A DNA stretch of 30,833 nucleotides. Source: Branchiostoma floridae (lineage: Eukaryota; Chordata; Leptocardii; Amphioxiformes; Branchiostomatidae). The translations under genes were made by a program, and so were the position numbers. Positions 1 to 9,069 of the stretch are shown piece after piece. Position 1 is the stretch's first letter; each line of letters opens with the position of its first letter. The stretch lies in assembly GCF_000003815.2 (NCBI RefSeq), contig NC_049988.1:20980440-21011272 (forward strand), in the 5' to 3' direction. The notes below the pieces were generated by a model that was given only the letters and a program-made list of their open reading frames with translations, was not told where the DNA came from and made no database searches.

Positions 1-652
1 CAAGACGAGCTACGCCAACTGTCCGCCACTGTTGACGCCTTGAAGCGCGACCAAGACGACATTTCCGCCACTGTTGACGCCTTGAAGCGCGACCAAGACG
101 ACATACGCCAACTGTCCGCCACTGTTGACGCCTTGAAGCGCGAACAAGACGACATGTGCCAACTGTCCACCACTGTTGACGCCTTGAAGAGCGACCAAGA
201 CGACATGCGCCAACTGTCCGCCACTGTTGACGCCTTGAAGCGCGACCAAGACGACATGTCCGCCACTGTTGACGCCTTGAAGAGCGACCGATACGACATG
301 CGCCAACTGTCCACCACTGTTGACGCCTTGAAGCGCGAAAAAGATGACATGCGCCAACTGTCCGCCACTGTTGACGCCTTGAAGAGCGACCAAGACGACA
401 TGCGCCAACTGTCCGCCACTGTTGACGTCTTGAAGCGCGACCAAGACGACATGCGCCAACTGTCCGCCACTGTTGACGCCTTGAAGCGCGACCAATACGA
501 CATGTCTGCCACTGTTGACGCCTTGAAGCGCGACCAAGACGACATGCGCCAACTGTTCGCCACTGTTGACGCCTTGAAGCGAGACCTGGACAATGAGCAA
601 AACCGAACCGCCGTGTTGAAGCAGCGTCTTCACGAGATGAGTAAGACACCAG
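1..652 (+). CDS. Copy A stalk exon (coiled-coil repeats)
   Basis: The codon frame starts at base 1. The exon encodes 12 repeats around the core TVDALKRDQDD, most 17 residues long (51 bp), a few 14 residues (42 bp) where RQL is missing. Hydrophobic residues L, V, L and M fall at spacings of 3, 4 and 7, as in a coiled coil, and 17 equals two heptads plus a 3-residue stutter. The last repeat runs into a non-repeated neck (LDNEQNRTA...KQRLHEMSKTP). The donor CCAG|GTAGTT at 652/653 is weaker than the copy B equivalent CCAG|GTAGGT. The 5' end of the exon lies outside the window. Confidence 0.85.
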
Positions 653-3165
653 GTAGTTTCGTTTTCATGAGTACTATTTGTGGCTATGTATTGATCAATA
701 TCATTGATAATATACAAACAGAAAAAATTGCAACTCTATCATTATTCCACATGATTTTTCTCATCAATACCTTCGGGATGATTTACATTGGTACATCTCA
801 TGGCATTGATTATCGTATCATTTCTCTCATGACTAATGTACTTACATTATGTGCAGGTGACTGTTGTCATGATTAAGCATATATACTATGAGTGCTTTGC
901 TATTAGTTATATATAAGGAGGTCATATGTATTAGTTATACTGCCATCAAATACAACTACAAACTAGAAAGGCCGAAATTTGCTTGAGAGCAAATGCAGCA
1001 TATTTCAGCCATCTCCCTCCCCATGTAACAATAGACTGTTCCAAAATCACTCATGTGCAAAAAAGGAACAGTTGTGCTTAAAAGTCACTTCTATAAATCA
1101 CACTTTAGCCGTGCACGTGCAGTCGTGAGGTGGGGTCAACGACCTTGAGTTCGTTGACCCCTTTGGCCATTGGAAAATGACCCAAAAATCATCAAATATA
1201 TAATTTTTAAGTCGTTCATGGCAAATGTTATACATGGGTCAGTTGAATAAATATCTAGAGCATCTCTTTACCGAATTTCAGGTCATTTGGCTGTAAAACG
1301 AGGGTACAGGAGCCAAAAAAGTACTATTTTGTCAAAAATGACAAAAAAATCGCAAAATTAGGCATTTTGTTTTGATCTATGTCAAAACTGTTATTGTATC
1401 CATGTGCGCACATATGGATGGCACCCCTATGCCAAATTTCAGGTCATTTGGTTGTAAAATGAGGGTACAGGAGCCAAATATGTCTTTTTTTTTAAATGAG
1501 AAAAAATCGCAACATTAAGCATTTCGCTGTACTATATGCCAAAACTGTTATTGAATCTATATAGGCATGTGATCAAGGCACCACATGTTGGCGTCCGTCT
1601 GTCTCGGAAGACAATGGTAGGCAGGCGGGTTTTTAAGGCGACCCGTCTGCCTGGCCTGCACTTGGTTTTTTTTTTTTAAGGTGAAGGAGGGGTGTGCACG
1701 TCCTTCTCCACCCTCTCGTCCACTGGCGCACTAGTCCTACAGGGGCAACTGTATGCAACGTGTAAGACGGCCCCAGCAGATGCAGGTTTGTTTATTGGAG
1801 TTTCCGTCTCCTAGGAGGACTTCCGACCAAGGATGCAAGGGGTTCCTCCTACCCCTGACTCATGTGTCATGGCGGGTGCGTCATGCCCGAACATGCCCCT
1901 ATGGCCTTTTACCACCACAAAGGCCTGTCACTGCCACTAGCCGCAGCTAGGTACTCATTCACACCTGAGTTAAGTGGGGAAAGTCGTGTAAAGTGCCTTT
2001 CCCAAGGGCACAAGATCGGTGACACAGCAAGCGGATTTGAACCCCGGACCTCTCGGGCCTGAGACCAACGCGCTGACGATCGTGCCACCGGTCCCACCGG
2101 TCAAGGCACCTCTGTACCAAATTTCAGGTCATTCGGCTGGAATACCAGGGTACAGGGAGCCAAAATATCCATAAAAATTGCCAAAAACCTCAATAAAATC
2201 ATCTTAAAGGCAGATATGGAAAAAATGAGAAAACCATCTAAGGGTATTGGCCCACTCTACCTTTGTGCCAAATTTCAGGTTATTCGGTCTAGGAACGATG
2301 GAGATGAATCAATTTGAAGATTTGACAGGAGAAAAAACATTACGAATGCAATATATTTCACCATACCTATGGTATGGCTATTTCACCATACCTATGGTAT
2401 AGCTGAAATATAAAAATAATCATCTTCTAGTCAAGTGAATATATTGTGTGTGCTGTTTTTATGCCGCTCCTGTCTATTCCTTTGTAGCCTGTCGTTAATG
2501 CAAAATCTTTTCCAGTATCTTGTCCTAAAGGTTACACAAAGTTCCGTGGGATCTGCTACAAGGCCTTCGACACACATAAGACCTTCGGCGATGCGGCCGC
2601 GGCCTGTGGTGAAGACGGCGGCACCCTCGCCATGCCCCGAGACGCTGAGACCGACGCCTTCCTGATCTCCTTGTACACGTCCTTGAGCGCCAAGTGGCCC
2701 TCCTTCTGGATCGGCCTGCACGATCGGCGCGAAGAGGGAAGCTTTGAGTGGGTGGATGGTTCTGCACTTGGGACGTACAACAACTGGGCTCCGGGACAAC
2801 CGGACAGCGGTGGGGGCAAACATGATTGCGTTCTTTACGCCGCATCCACGAAAGACAAGTGGCACGACTTCCCATGCGACTGGCTGCTTCGCTTCATCTG
2901 CCAGGCTGTTCCAGGTACTTCTTATAAACGCACCATTTCCTGAAAACCTGTCTAGGAAACATGCACATGACATAGTTTATGATATTTTTACCGTACTAGA
3001 CATGTTGCATCATCAGAGCTCTCTCCACAAACCATGTCAAAACACATCACTCCACATCTCACCCTGCTATTTATCACATTTTCAGGATCCCCACAACAAA
3101 ACTTTAAGCTCCTCCAACTAAAACAACAGGAGCTAATTGACTCATTTGCATTAACTGTGTCTTAG
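1..3165 (+). CDS. C-type lectin-like receptor, copy A (partial, 5' end outside window)
   Basis: Three exons can be read: stalk <1-652, CTLD 2516-2914, and a last exon 3086-3165. The stalk ends in phase 1 (CCAG|GTAGTT), the CTLD exon is phase 1 at both ends, and the last exon starts in matching phase, so they join without a stop. By comparison with copy B downstream, the missing 5' part should encode a cytoplasmic tail and a transmembrane segment, making a type II membrane protein with an extracellular lectin domain. The CTLD carries a QPD triplet, the galactose-type signature in vertebrate C-type lectins, but the later WND motif is WHD and the acidic residue before DCV is His. Calcium binding may therefore be weakened. 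The last exon lies inside an insertion absent from copy B. A bacterial-style single-ORF reading is wrong here; the longest open frames run into introns. Confidence 0.8.
963..2412. repeat. Single copy of the ctagaaaggccg repeat family, interrupted by a SINE
   Basis: It starts ctagaaaggccgaaatttgc and ends near gctgaaatat at about 2403-2412. Subunits recognisable by 'aatttcaggtcat' occur near 1275, 1436, 2119 and 2272. The left arm (atatttcagccat, near 998) and right arm (agctgaaatat) are inverted repeats of each other. The palindrome ccatacctatggtatgg occurs near the right end and is partly duplicated. The copy B block at about 14990-15015 reads straight from caactacaaa into aataatcatc and looks like the empty site. 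Confidence 0.6.
1583..2100 (-). mobile_element. tRNA-derived SINE with 10-bp target-site duplication
   Basis: Read on the minus strand, the head (about 2098-2030) has a tRNA-like A-box region (GTGGCACGATCGTCAGCG) and a B box (GGGTTCAAATCC). It is followed by the CCTTGGGAAAGGCACTTTAC core and the CAGGTGTGAATGAGTACCT segment, which resemble the conserved central domain shared by many marine invertebrate SINEs. A 12-base A tract follows at 1679-1668, with a further 3' tail. The direct repeat tcaaggcacc flanks it at 1573-1582 and 2101-2110. Removing the element restores the satellite subunit order, so this is an insertion. Confidence 0.75.
2516..2914 (+). CDS. Copy A C-type lectin domain exon (QPD type)
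   Basis: Acceptor TTTTCCAG is at 2515 and donor CCAG|GTACTT at 2914/2915. The exon is phase 1-1, 399 bp. It encodes a full long-form CTLD: six cysteines (SCP, GICYKAF, AACGED, HDCVLY, FPCDW, FICQ), a WIGL motif, FEWVDGS, then NWAPGQPD and KWHDFPC. QPD is the galactose-type triplet. The calcium-site WND is changed to WHD and the Glu expected before DCV is His, so lectin activity is uncertain. Compared with copy B, the loop after LYTS differs and is one codon longer. Confidence 0.9.
3086..3165 (+). CDS. Copy A candidate last exon, derived from an inserted element
   Basis: After the CTLD donor, acceptor CACATTTTCAG ends at 3085. In the required phase the exon reads GSPQQNFKLLQLKQQELID and then SFALTVS before TAG at 3163-3165. 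The sequence lies in the 345-bp insert absent from copy B. A second identical acceptor (cattttcagga, 3433-3443) leads to the tail GRP-stop seen in copy B, so two alternative C termini are possible. Transcript data are not available here; the exon rests on phase and splice-site agreement. Confidence 0.45.
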
Positions 3166-3432
3166 CCTTGCTATCCCTTGAAATCCGAATTGTCTTCAGC
3201 TTGAGTTTGCGCTTACCTTTGTTTTCTTTGGAATCCAAATCGTGTGTCTTCAGTCTGAATTGTCTTACAACGTTTCCTATTTGACATCTTAAATTGTCTT
3301 CATTCATAGTTTATAATAGAGTATAAAATACCTGTTCCTTCCAGATCACTTCAGTGAAGGATAGTGGATTCTATCCGAAACGTCTGACCGTTTCAAAACC
3401 ATATCCAGTTGCTTGAGTAACTATTTTTGGCG
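3088..3432. mobile_element. 345-bp insertion flanked by 11-bp direct repeats, absent from copy B
   Basis: The direct repeat cattttcagga occurs at 3077-3087 and 3433-3443. Copy B has a single cattttcagga at 15667-15677 with matching flanks on both sides, so it looks like the empty site. The right part (3345-3425) contains a hairpin, ggatag-tggatt-ctatcc, followed by GAAACGTC and a segment (ccatatccagttgcttgag) of the kind found in dispersed retroelement-like repeats. I could not assign a named family. Confidence 0.6.
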
Positions 3433-3749
3433 CATTTTCAGGACGTCCGTAGGTGACAGATGGAAGTCTCGCCACACCTGTACAGCGGCTCTCCGACCAT
3501 CCGTAGTAAAACTGACCAGTAAAAGGTAGAGTCTGGCAAAAATAGAACCTTGTTTATCAACTGACATAGGACCTGTATCAACAAAGTTGTCATAACATAT
3601 TAAAGTAAGGCACTGAATCAGTAATGTACGGTGGAAGTTAATCCTGTATTTTGCACGTAGCCTTCTCCAATGTGAAGAGTATTTTAGAAAAAAAGTCACG
3701 GGTCTTAGTGGCAAGTGTGCAGATGTTGACACACTTGCAGCACCAAATC

Positions 3750-3868
3750 TGTAGGTGTAGCCGTGAGGCTCAGTGGGCATCGCTCCACCGTCATGGGGGC
3801 AGGGCATGGCGACTATCGAACTCGGGACATCCTGATTCTGATTTCAACGCTCTAGCCATTGCGCCACA
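3750..3868 (-). repeat. tRNA-like SINE fragment in copy A flank
   Basis: On the minus strand, TGGCGCAATGGCTAGAGCG (3866-3848) resembles an A box and GAGTTCGATAG (3823-3813) a B box. They are followed by GCCATGCCCTGCCCCCATGA. There is no CCA-ready acceptor stem, so this is a tRNA-derived repeat rather than a functional tRNA. The same element sits at the matching position in copy B, so it predates the duplication. Confidence 0.5.
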
Positions 3869-4734
3869 AAAATACCCTCAAGCATTCTGGAAAGTGGGAA
3901 GCAAATTCATGACCTGTTTTTTTTTCTTTTCCTGCAAGCATTTTTGTCAAAATGTGACAGGCAGGACGACAAATTGAGGCACTTAAGAAGTTCACTTCAC
4001 TTCAGCAACAGCCAGCTAGTTTCTGGGTTCTGGCGTTTTGTCAGGAAATGAGTCGGCTGGAGAAAAATCCTCTGACAGGCCAAAATGGAGACACGAGCAA
4101 CATGGACTTAATGACTTAAAAATTATCATTTGTTTTATTGTTACAATCATAATTGTCATTTATTTTATCTATTTATCATTCATCTATTCTTTGTATTAGT
4201 GATGTATTCTGAGTTATCTCTGAGATGACCCCTGATACTCTAACAAACACACAAGGCTGGATAATATTTCAAACAAATGACTAAATAAAACAACTAAGAA
4301 GTCAAGAATATTCTTAAACCGCAGGACTTTTGTCTATCGGTACCAAAATACGTGTATTTTGTGCAGAAATCATACAGATTTGGCCAAAGATGAAACTGTT
4401 TCGAAACATTTGCTTTTTCATGCAAGCTCACATTGGCCTGCAGGTCACTTTTCATTGAGGTCATGAGGAAAGGGTCAGATAATATCTAACCAAGATACAG
4501 ATCACATCATTTAGAGTGCCGATAAGCCTACACTGTATCTATCAGGACTTAAAGACACAAGTAAGACTTCACTGGGGCAAGGAAGCAAAGTTCCAGAAAT
4601 ACTGCTGGTATAATTTTGATGGATGCTTGTTTTTGTAGGAATTTTCATCCTGTTATAAAGATTTTGTGTTCTGTGCTCATTTGAGGCTGCCCCGCTGTAG
4701 GAGCCACATTGGTGAAGCATTGTGTGACAGGCTG

Positions 4735-4740
4735 AATAAA
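4735..4740 (+). promoter_or_regulatory. Candidate poly(A) signal, copy A
   Basis: aataaa in a block (gtgacaggctgaataaaag) conserved between the two lectin copies. Position and conservation suggest the end of the lectin transcript, which would imply a 3' UTR of about 1.5 kb. Confidence 0.35.
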
Positions 4741-5319
4741 AGTTCTAGATGAACTACGTGGCTTCAGCTGTCTTTCTGAGATTGGGTCCACTCTCTCTAT
4801 ATATATATATATGTATACTTCATCAAACGTCACTGTTTTCACAATTGACTGACTTACAAATCTCAAAAAGGAAGGCAGTGTAAGAACCTGCTGGGTTAAC
4901 TAAAGAATGAGGACCAGGACCATTACGGTCAGAAAGAAAACGATGGGAGCCAAGGAAGCTCGTGAGGAACAGGACAAAAGTGGAGAAAGTTGAGGAAAGC
5001 CTAAATACAGTAGTAGAATTAGAATTCCCTGCCTGGCACGATGGTAATTGCTCCTAGCAGCATTATGGCTACATGAAGCTCTCATGTACAATATTTCTGT
5101 TTCTCCCACCCAGGTCGGATTAACTCCTTTTCCCAGAAAATTAGTCTGCCACTTGCAGAAAAACAAAATACCATTCGCACCACCTAATGCCACGTCATCC
5201 CTCCAGATAAAAGCAAATGTGGCCTTACGTCGTCAGACTCATTAAGATATTACTTGCTATATTCATGTATTTTTCACATTTATGCACTGCGCGACGGTTC
5301 TCTGCACAGTACTGCCCAA

Positions 5320-5740
5320 ATGTATGAGCAAGCAGAGCCGGTCCGGTCCCCTTCCCCGCGCCCTGGCCGGAGCGGCCAAACCAGCGAGCGGCCGCCCCAA
5401 CCCCCTCCTGTCCGTCTGCCCAAAGGTGCTTCTGACCAGCGGCAACAAGACGAAGGAACTTCTCCAAACACGTACGCAGAAGCAGAGAGAGTGTACTACA
5501 CAATCAAGGATGAAGATCTGCCGCCGTCTTTACGTGGGGTAGGGCGGCAGCAGGAGTCACCCCAGGGGGAGGTGGGAACCAACGGGCCGCCACCCCAACC
5601 CCCACATGTCCATCAGGGTGGTTCCCGCGGGCGTGTCCGCCATGGCAACGGTGCTGACAAGCCGCAAGAAGAGCGAAAAACGTCTACGGACACGTACGAA
5701 GAAACCGATGTGAAACGTCACGCAACGTCCACGTCTGCAG
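5320..5740 (+). CDS. Copy B exon 1: cytoplasmic tail
   Basis: ATG at 5320 opens MYEQAEPVRSP; the donor is GCAG|GTAGCC at 5740/5741, phase 1. The tail has two similar halves. In each, a proline stretch (RPPQPPPVRLP; GPPPQPPHVHQ) is followed by a charged stretch and a tyrosine motif (NTYAEAERVYYTI; TDTYEETDV). YYTI fits YxxI, but the residue at -2 is Arg, so it is not a canonical ITIM. The open frame extends 66 bp upstream without another ATG, so 5320 is the best start. There is no signal peptide, as expected for a type II protein. Confidence 0.8.
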
Positions 5741-8700
5741 GTAGCCGACATTCTTGTTTCTTGCCTTTTGTAACGAGTATCGTCATATTTACAATCAGTA
5801 GATATTTTTTTATTAAGAGATTATTATCAGAATTAATTTCTAGCTGCTACCATACAGAGGGGCATTATTTGACCCTCGGCATTTTTGCAGGCGCCGAAAT
5901 AACTGAGCGGGAAGCCTCCTTACAGGCGTGTTATTGATAGGTGCAGCGATATCCCTGCCTTACAGGCGTGTTATTGATAGGTGCAGCGATATCCCTGCCT
6001 TACAGGCGTGTTATTGATAGATGCAGTGATACCCCTGCCTTACAGGCGTGTTATTGATAGATGCAGTGATTATAACCCCTGCCTTACATGCGTGTTATTG
6101 ATAGATGCAGTGATACCCCTGTCTTACAGGCGTGTTATTGATAGGTGCAGTGATACTCCTGCCTTACAGGCGTGTTATTGATAGGTGCAGCGATATCCCT
6201 GCCTTTACAGGCTTGTTATTGATAGGGGGAGGTGATACCCCTGCCTTACAGGGCGTGTTATTGATAGGTGCAGTGATACCCCTGCCTTACAGGCGTGTTA
6301 TTGATAGATGCAGTGATACTCCTGCCTTACAGGCGTGTTATTGATAGATGCAGTGATACTCCTGCCTTACAGGCGTGTTATTGATAGGTGCAGTGATACT
6401 CCTGCCTTACAGGCGTGTTATTGATGGATGCAGTGATTATAACCCCTGCCTTACAGGCGTGTTATTGATAGATGCAGTGATACTCCTGCCTTACAGGCGT
6501 GTTATTGATAGGTGCAGTGATACTCCTGCCTTACAGGCGTGTTATTGATAGATGCAGTGATACTCCTGCCTTACAGGCGTGTTATTGATAGGTGCAGTGA
6601 TACTCCTGCCTTACAGGCGTGTTATTGATAGATGCAGTGATACTCCTGCCTTACAGGCGTGTTATTGATAGGTGCAGTGATACTCCTGCCTTACAGGCGT
6701 GTTATTGATAGGTGCAGTGATACTCCTGCCTTACAGGCGTGTTATTGATAGATGCAGTGATACTCCTGCCTTACAGGCGTGTTATTGATAGGTGCAGTGA
6801 TACTCCTGCCTTACAGGCGTGTTATTGATAGATGCAGTGATACTCCTGCCTTACAGGCGTGTTATTGATAGATGCAGTGATTATAACTCCTGCCTTACAG
6901 GCGTGTTATTGATAGATGCAGTGATACTCCTGCCTTACAGGCGTGTTATTGATAGGTGCAGTGATACTCCTGCCTTACAGGCGTGTTATTGACAGGTGCA
7001 GTGGTACTCCTGCCTTACAGGCGTGTAATTGATAGGTGCAGTGATACTCCTGCCTTACAAATTGATCCTATCAATTGTGCAAAAACATTTCATTGACAGG
7101 AACGTCCTTTCTATAGCCCCTTTGTTCTGAGACACCAAAAGGACTTACCAATCTCAGTTTCATAACTTGTATATGTCTTGCATTGGATGTCCGGTAACAC
7201 ACGCTGGCTAAAATGCTAGCTTGTTGTATCAAATGCAGTGTTACAATACTCTCCAAGCAGAGGTTGGTCGACTGGCCTTCCCACCAACCTTCCTTCCTTG
7301 GTGGGAAGGCCAGTCGAAAAAAATAAATATGAAAGGAAAACGTCACGATTTTCCCCACCAACCTCTGCTTGGAGAGTACTGTTACAATACCTCAATACAT
7401 GCCGCATACACCGGCGGCATTGGGTGCTATATTGAGGTAAAATAAATCTCCAAATACAAGAATAGGGACATTTTTACCACTCTGATCTTCGTTCTACCCT
7501 GTTTACCAGTGTGTTCAACATCATCTTTATTTCTCACAAGAAAACACTTTTAAAAGGACACGTCTAAAATCACGAGTACAAGATGAAGGTTTAAAAATAC
7601 ACCTCGGACGACCCCTTATTCAGATACACAATGATCTGCAGGGCGCAAGGTTACAAAAGAAGTGGTGCTATACATCAGCCTTTCAATATTTCAATTCTAT
7701 ACGTCGCTTCTTAACTATTGCACAGATGTGACATTGTCATTATGAACTACACATACATTGCACAAGTGATCGGGTGTTACTTATATCCGGACCTTTCTTC
7801 GGTGGTTCAAGAAAGTTTACCCCCCCCCCCCCCCCCCCATCTTATCTAGTGATCCGTTGTGCCAAACCTTCCCCGACCTAAACTCCCCGGAGCGTTAATT
7901 CGGATCGGAGGGCAAATTACATTGGGCCGCCGAAGAACCCGGATAGCGGTCCGCGTCGTTGGTCTGGCACTCTTGTCTAGTTTTCTTTCTTGTTTTATTT
8001 GTCATACCCCCATTAAAAACGGGTCTGGCACCAAGGCACATTTTCCTATAGTGCGTATACGGTTCTTTAAAGGGGTCGCGTGGCTGGCAAACAACACTTC
8101 GCCAACTTAGCCAAGAAGGCTGTTTTTTGGTAGTGTTTGTGTGTACATGTGCGTGTAGAAGACCAGTATAGCACTAGAATGCCTGGATGGATTGTACTTA
8201 TGTTTAGTATGTGGATGGGTTTTGTTTAGATTATGATTATATTTTGGGACGCTATGGGCTTGTTCCGGCTTTGGAGCGACTGCAGTAGAACCTCCGGTTT
8301 TGATACCTCGAGTTCTGGACATAGATGGGCCTGCTTTTTTTAACTCTTGAGAGTCGGTGGTGTAGGTTTGGACCCCCTAGCGGATGTTAGGGCCTGTAGG
8401 AACAGGGCTAGTTTCAGACTTTGAACGAGTATGCTAGAATAACTCAAGAGGAGGTTGTCGGATCGCCATGCCTACACCCGCCCTCCCTACAGTGGTACAG
8501 CCTACACCCGCCCTACCTACAGTGGTACAGCCTACACCCGGCCTCCCCACAGTGGTACAGCCTACACCCGCCCTCCCTACAGTGGTATAGTCTACACCCG
8601 CCCTCCCTACAGTGGTACAGTCTACACCCGCCCTCCCTACAGTGGCACAGCCTACATCCGCCCTCCCTACAGTGGTACAGTCTACATCCGCCCTCCCTAC

Positions 8701-9035
8701 AGTGGTACAGTCTACACCCGCCCTCCCTACAGTGGGGTTCGCTTAAAAGGCTGGGCTGTCTACCAGGCCAGGCTACCTGGCCTGTCTACCTGGCCTGGCT
8801 ATCACGTCAGGCTACTCAGATCCCCCCATTCATAGCCCCATCATATGGCACTCAGCCAAAATAGCTGATTGACAGGCATAGTAATTGCTGATCTCCAACC
8901 CTGCTAGTGCCAGTGACCCAAGGTTGCCCTGTCCACTGGCTGGGCCCTTCGGGAATGTGTCTGGGAGGCCTTGCTTGCAACATGTCAGGAACACAAGTAC
9001 CAGCACTGCGTTTGTGTATGTTTGTGGGTGTGTAA

Positions 9036-9069
<34 letters not shown>

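Larger units (their letters stand above)
653..2515 (+). other. Copy A intron between stalk and CTLD exons
   Basis: No exon was found here. Bases 653-962 match the copy B intron start closely. From 963 (ctagaaaggccg) to about 2412 lies a copy of the repeat family that forms the large array in copy B, with several 'aatttcaggtcatttgg' subunits. A SINE is nested inside it (1583-2100). The last 100 bp again match copy B up to the acceptor TTCCAG at 2515. Confidence 0.7.
3166..5319. other. Copy A 3' flank, homologous to copy B 15674-17880
   Basis: From 3441 the sequence follows copy B (ggacgtccgtaggtgacag onward) to about 5052. No further coding exon was found. A possible poly(A) signal aataaa lies at 4735-4740, conserved at 17095-17100 in copy B, so this may be a long 3' UTR. 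The short dinucleotide run ctctctatatatatat lies near 4793. The last 270 bp (5053-5319) precede the copy B first exon and should contain its promoter; no clear TATA box is visible. Confidence 0.5.

Noticed and set aside
10-717. Long antisense open frame over the copy A stalk repeats (also three at 10446-11138 in copy B)
   Set aside because: The 51-bp unit is divisible by three and has no stop in antisense, so open frames arise automatically. They match no family I recognise.
3790-3868. Functional tRNA gene on the minus strand
   Set aside because: A and B boxes are recognisable, but the arms do not pair as a full cloverleaf and the same sequence recurs as a repeat in copy B.
5917-7059. CRISPR-like array
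   Set aside because: The 40-bp units are contiguous with no unique spacers, and the surrounding genes are animal genes.
8421-8864. Repetitive proteins (HPPSLQWYS or YTRPPYSGT repeats)
   Set aside because: They come from a 30-bp intronic minisatellite open in two frames at once; no splice or start context supports translation.
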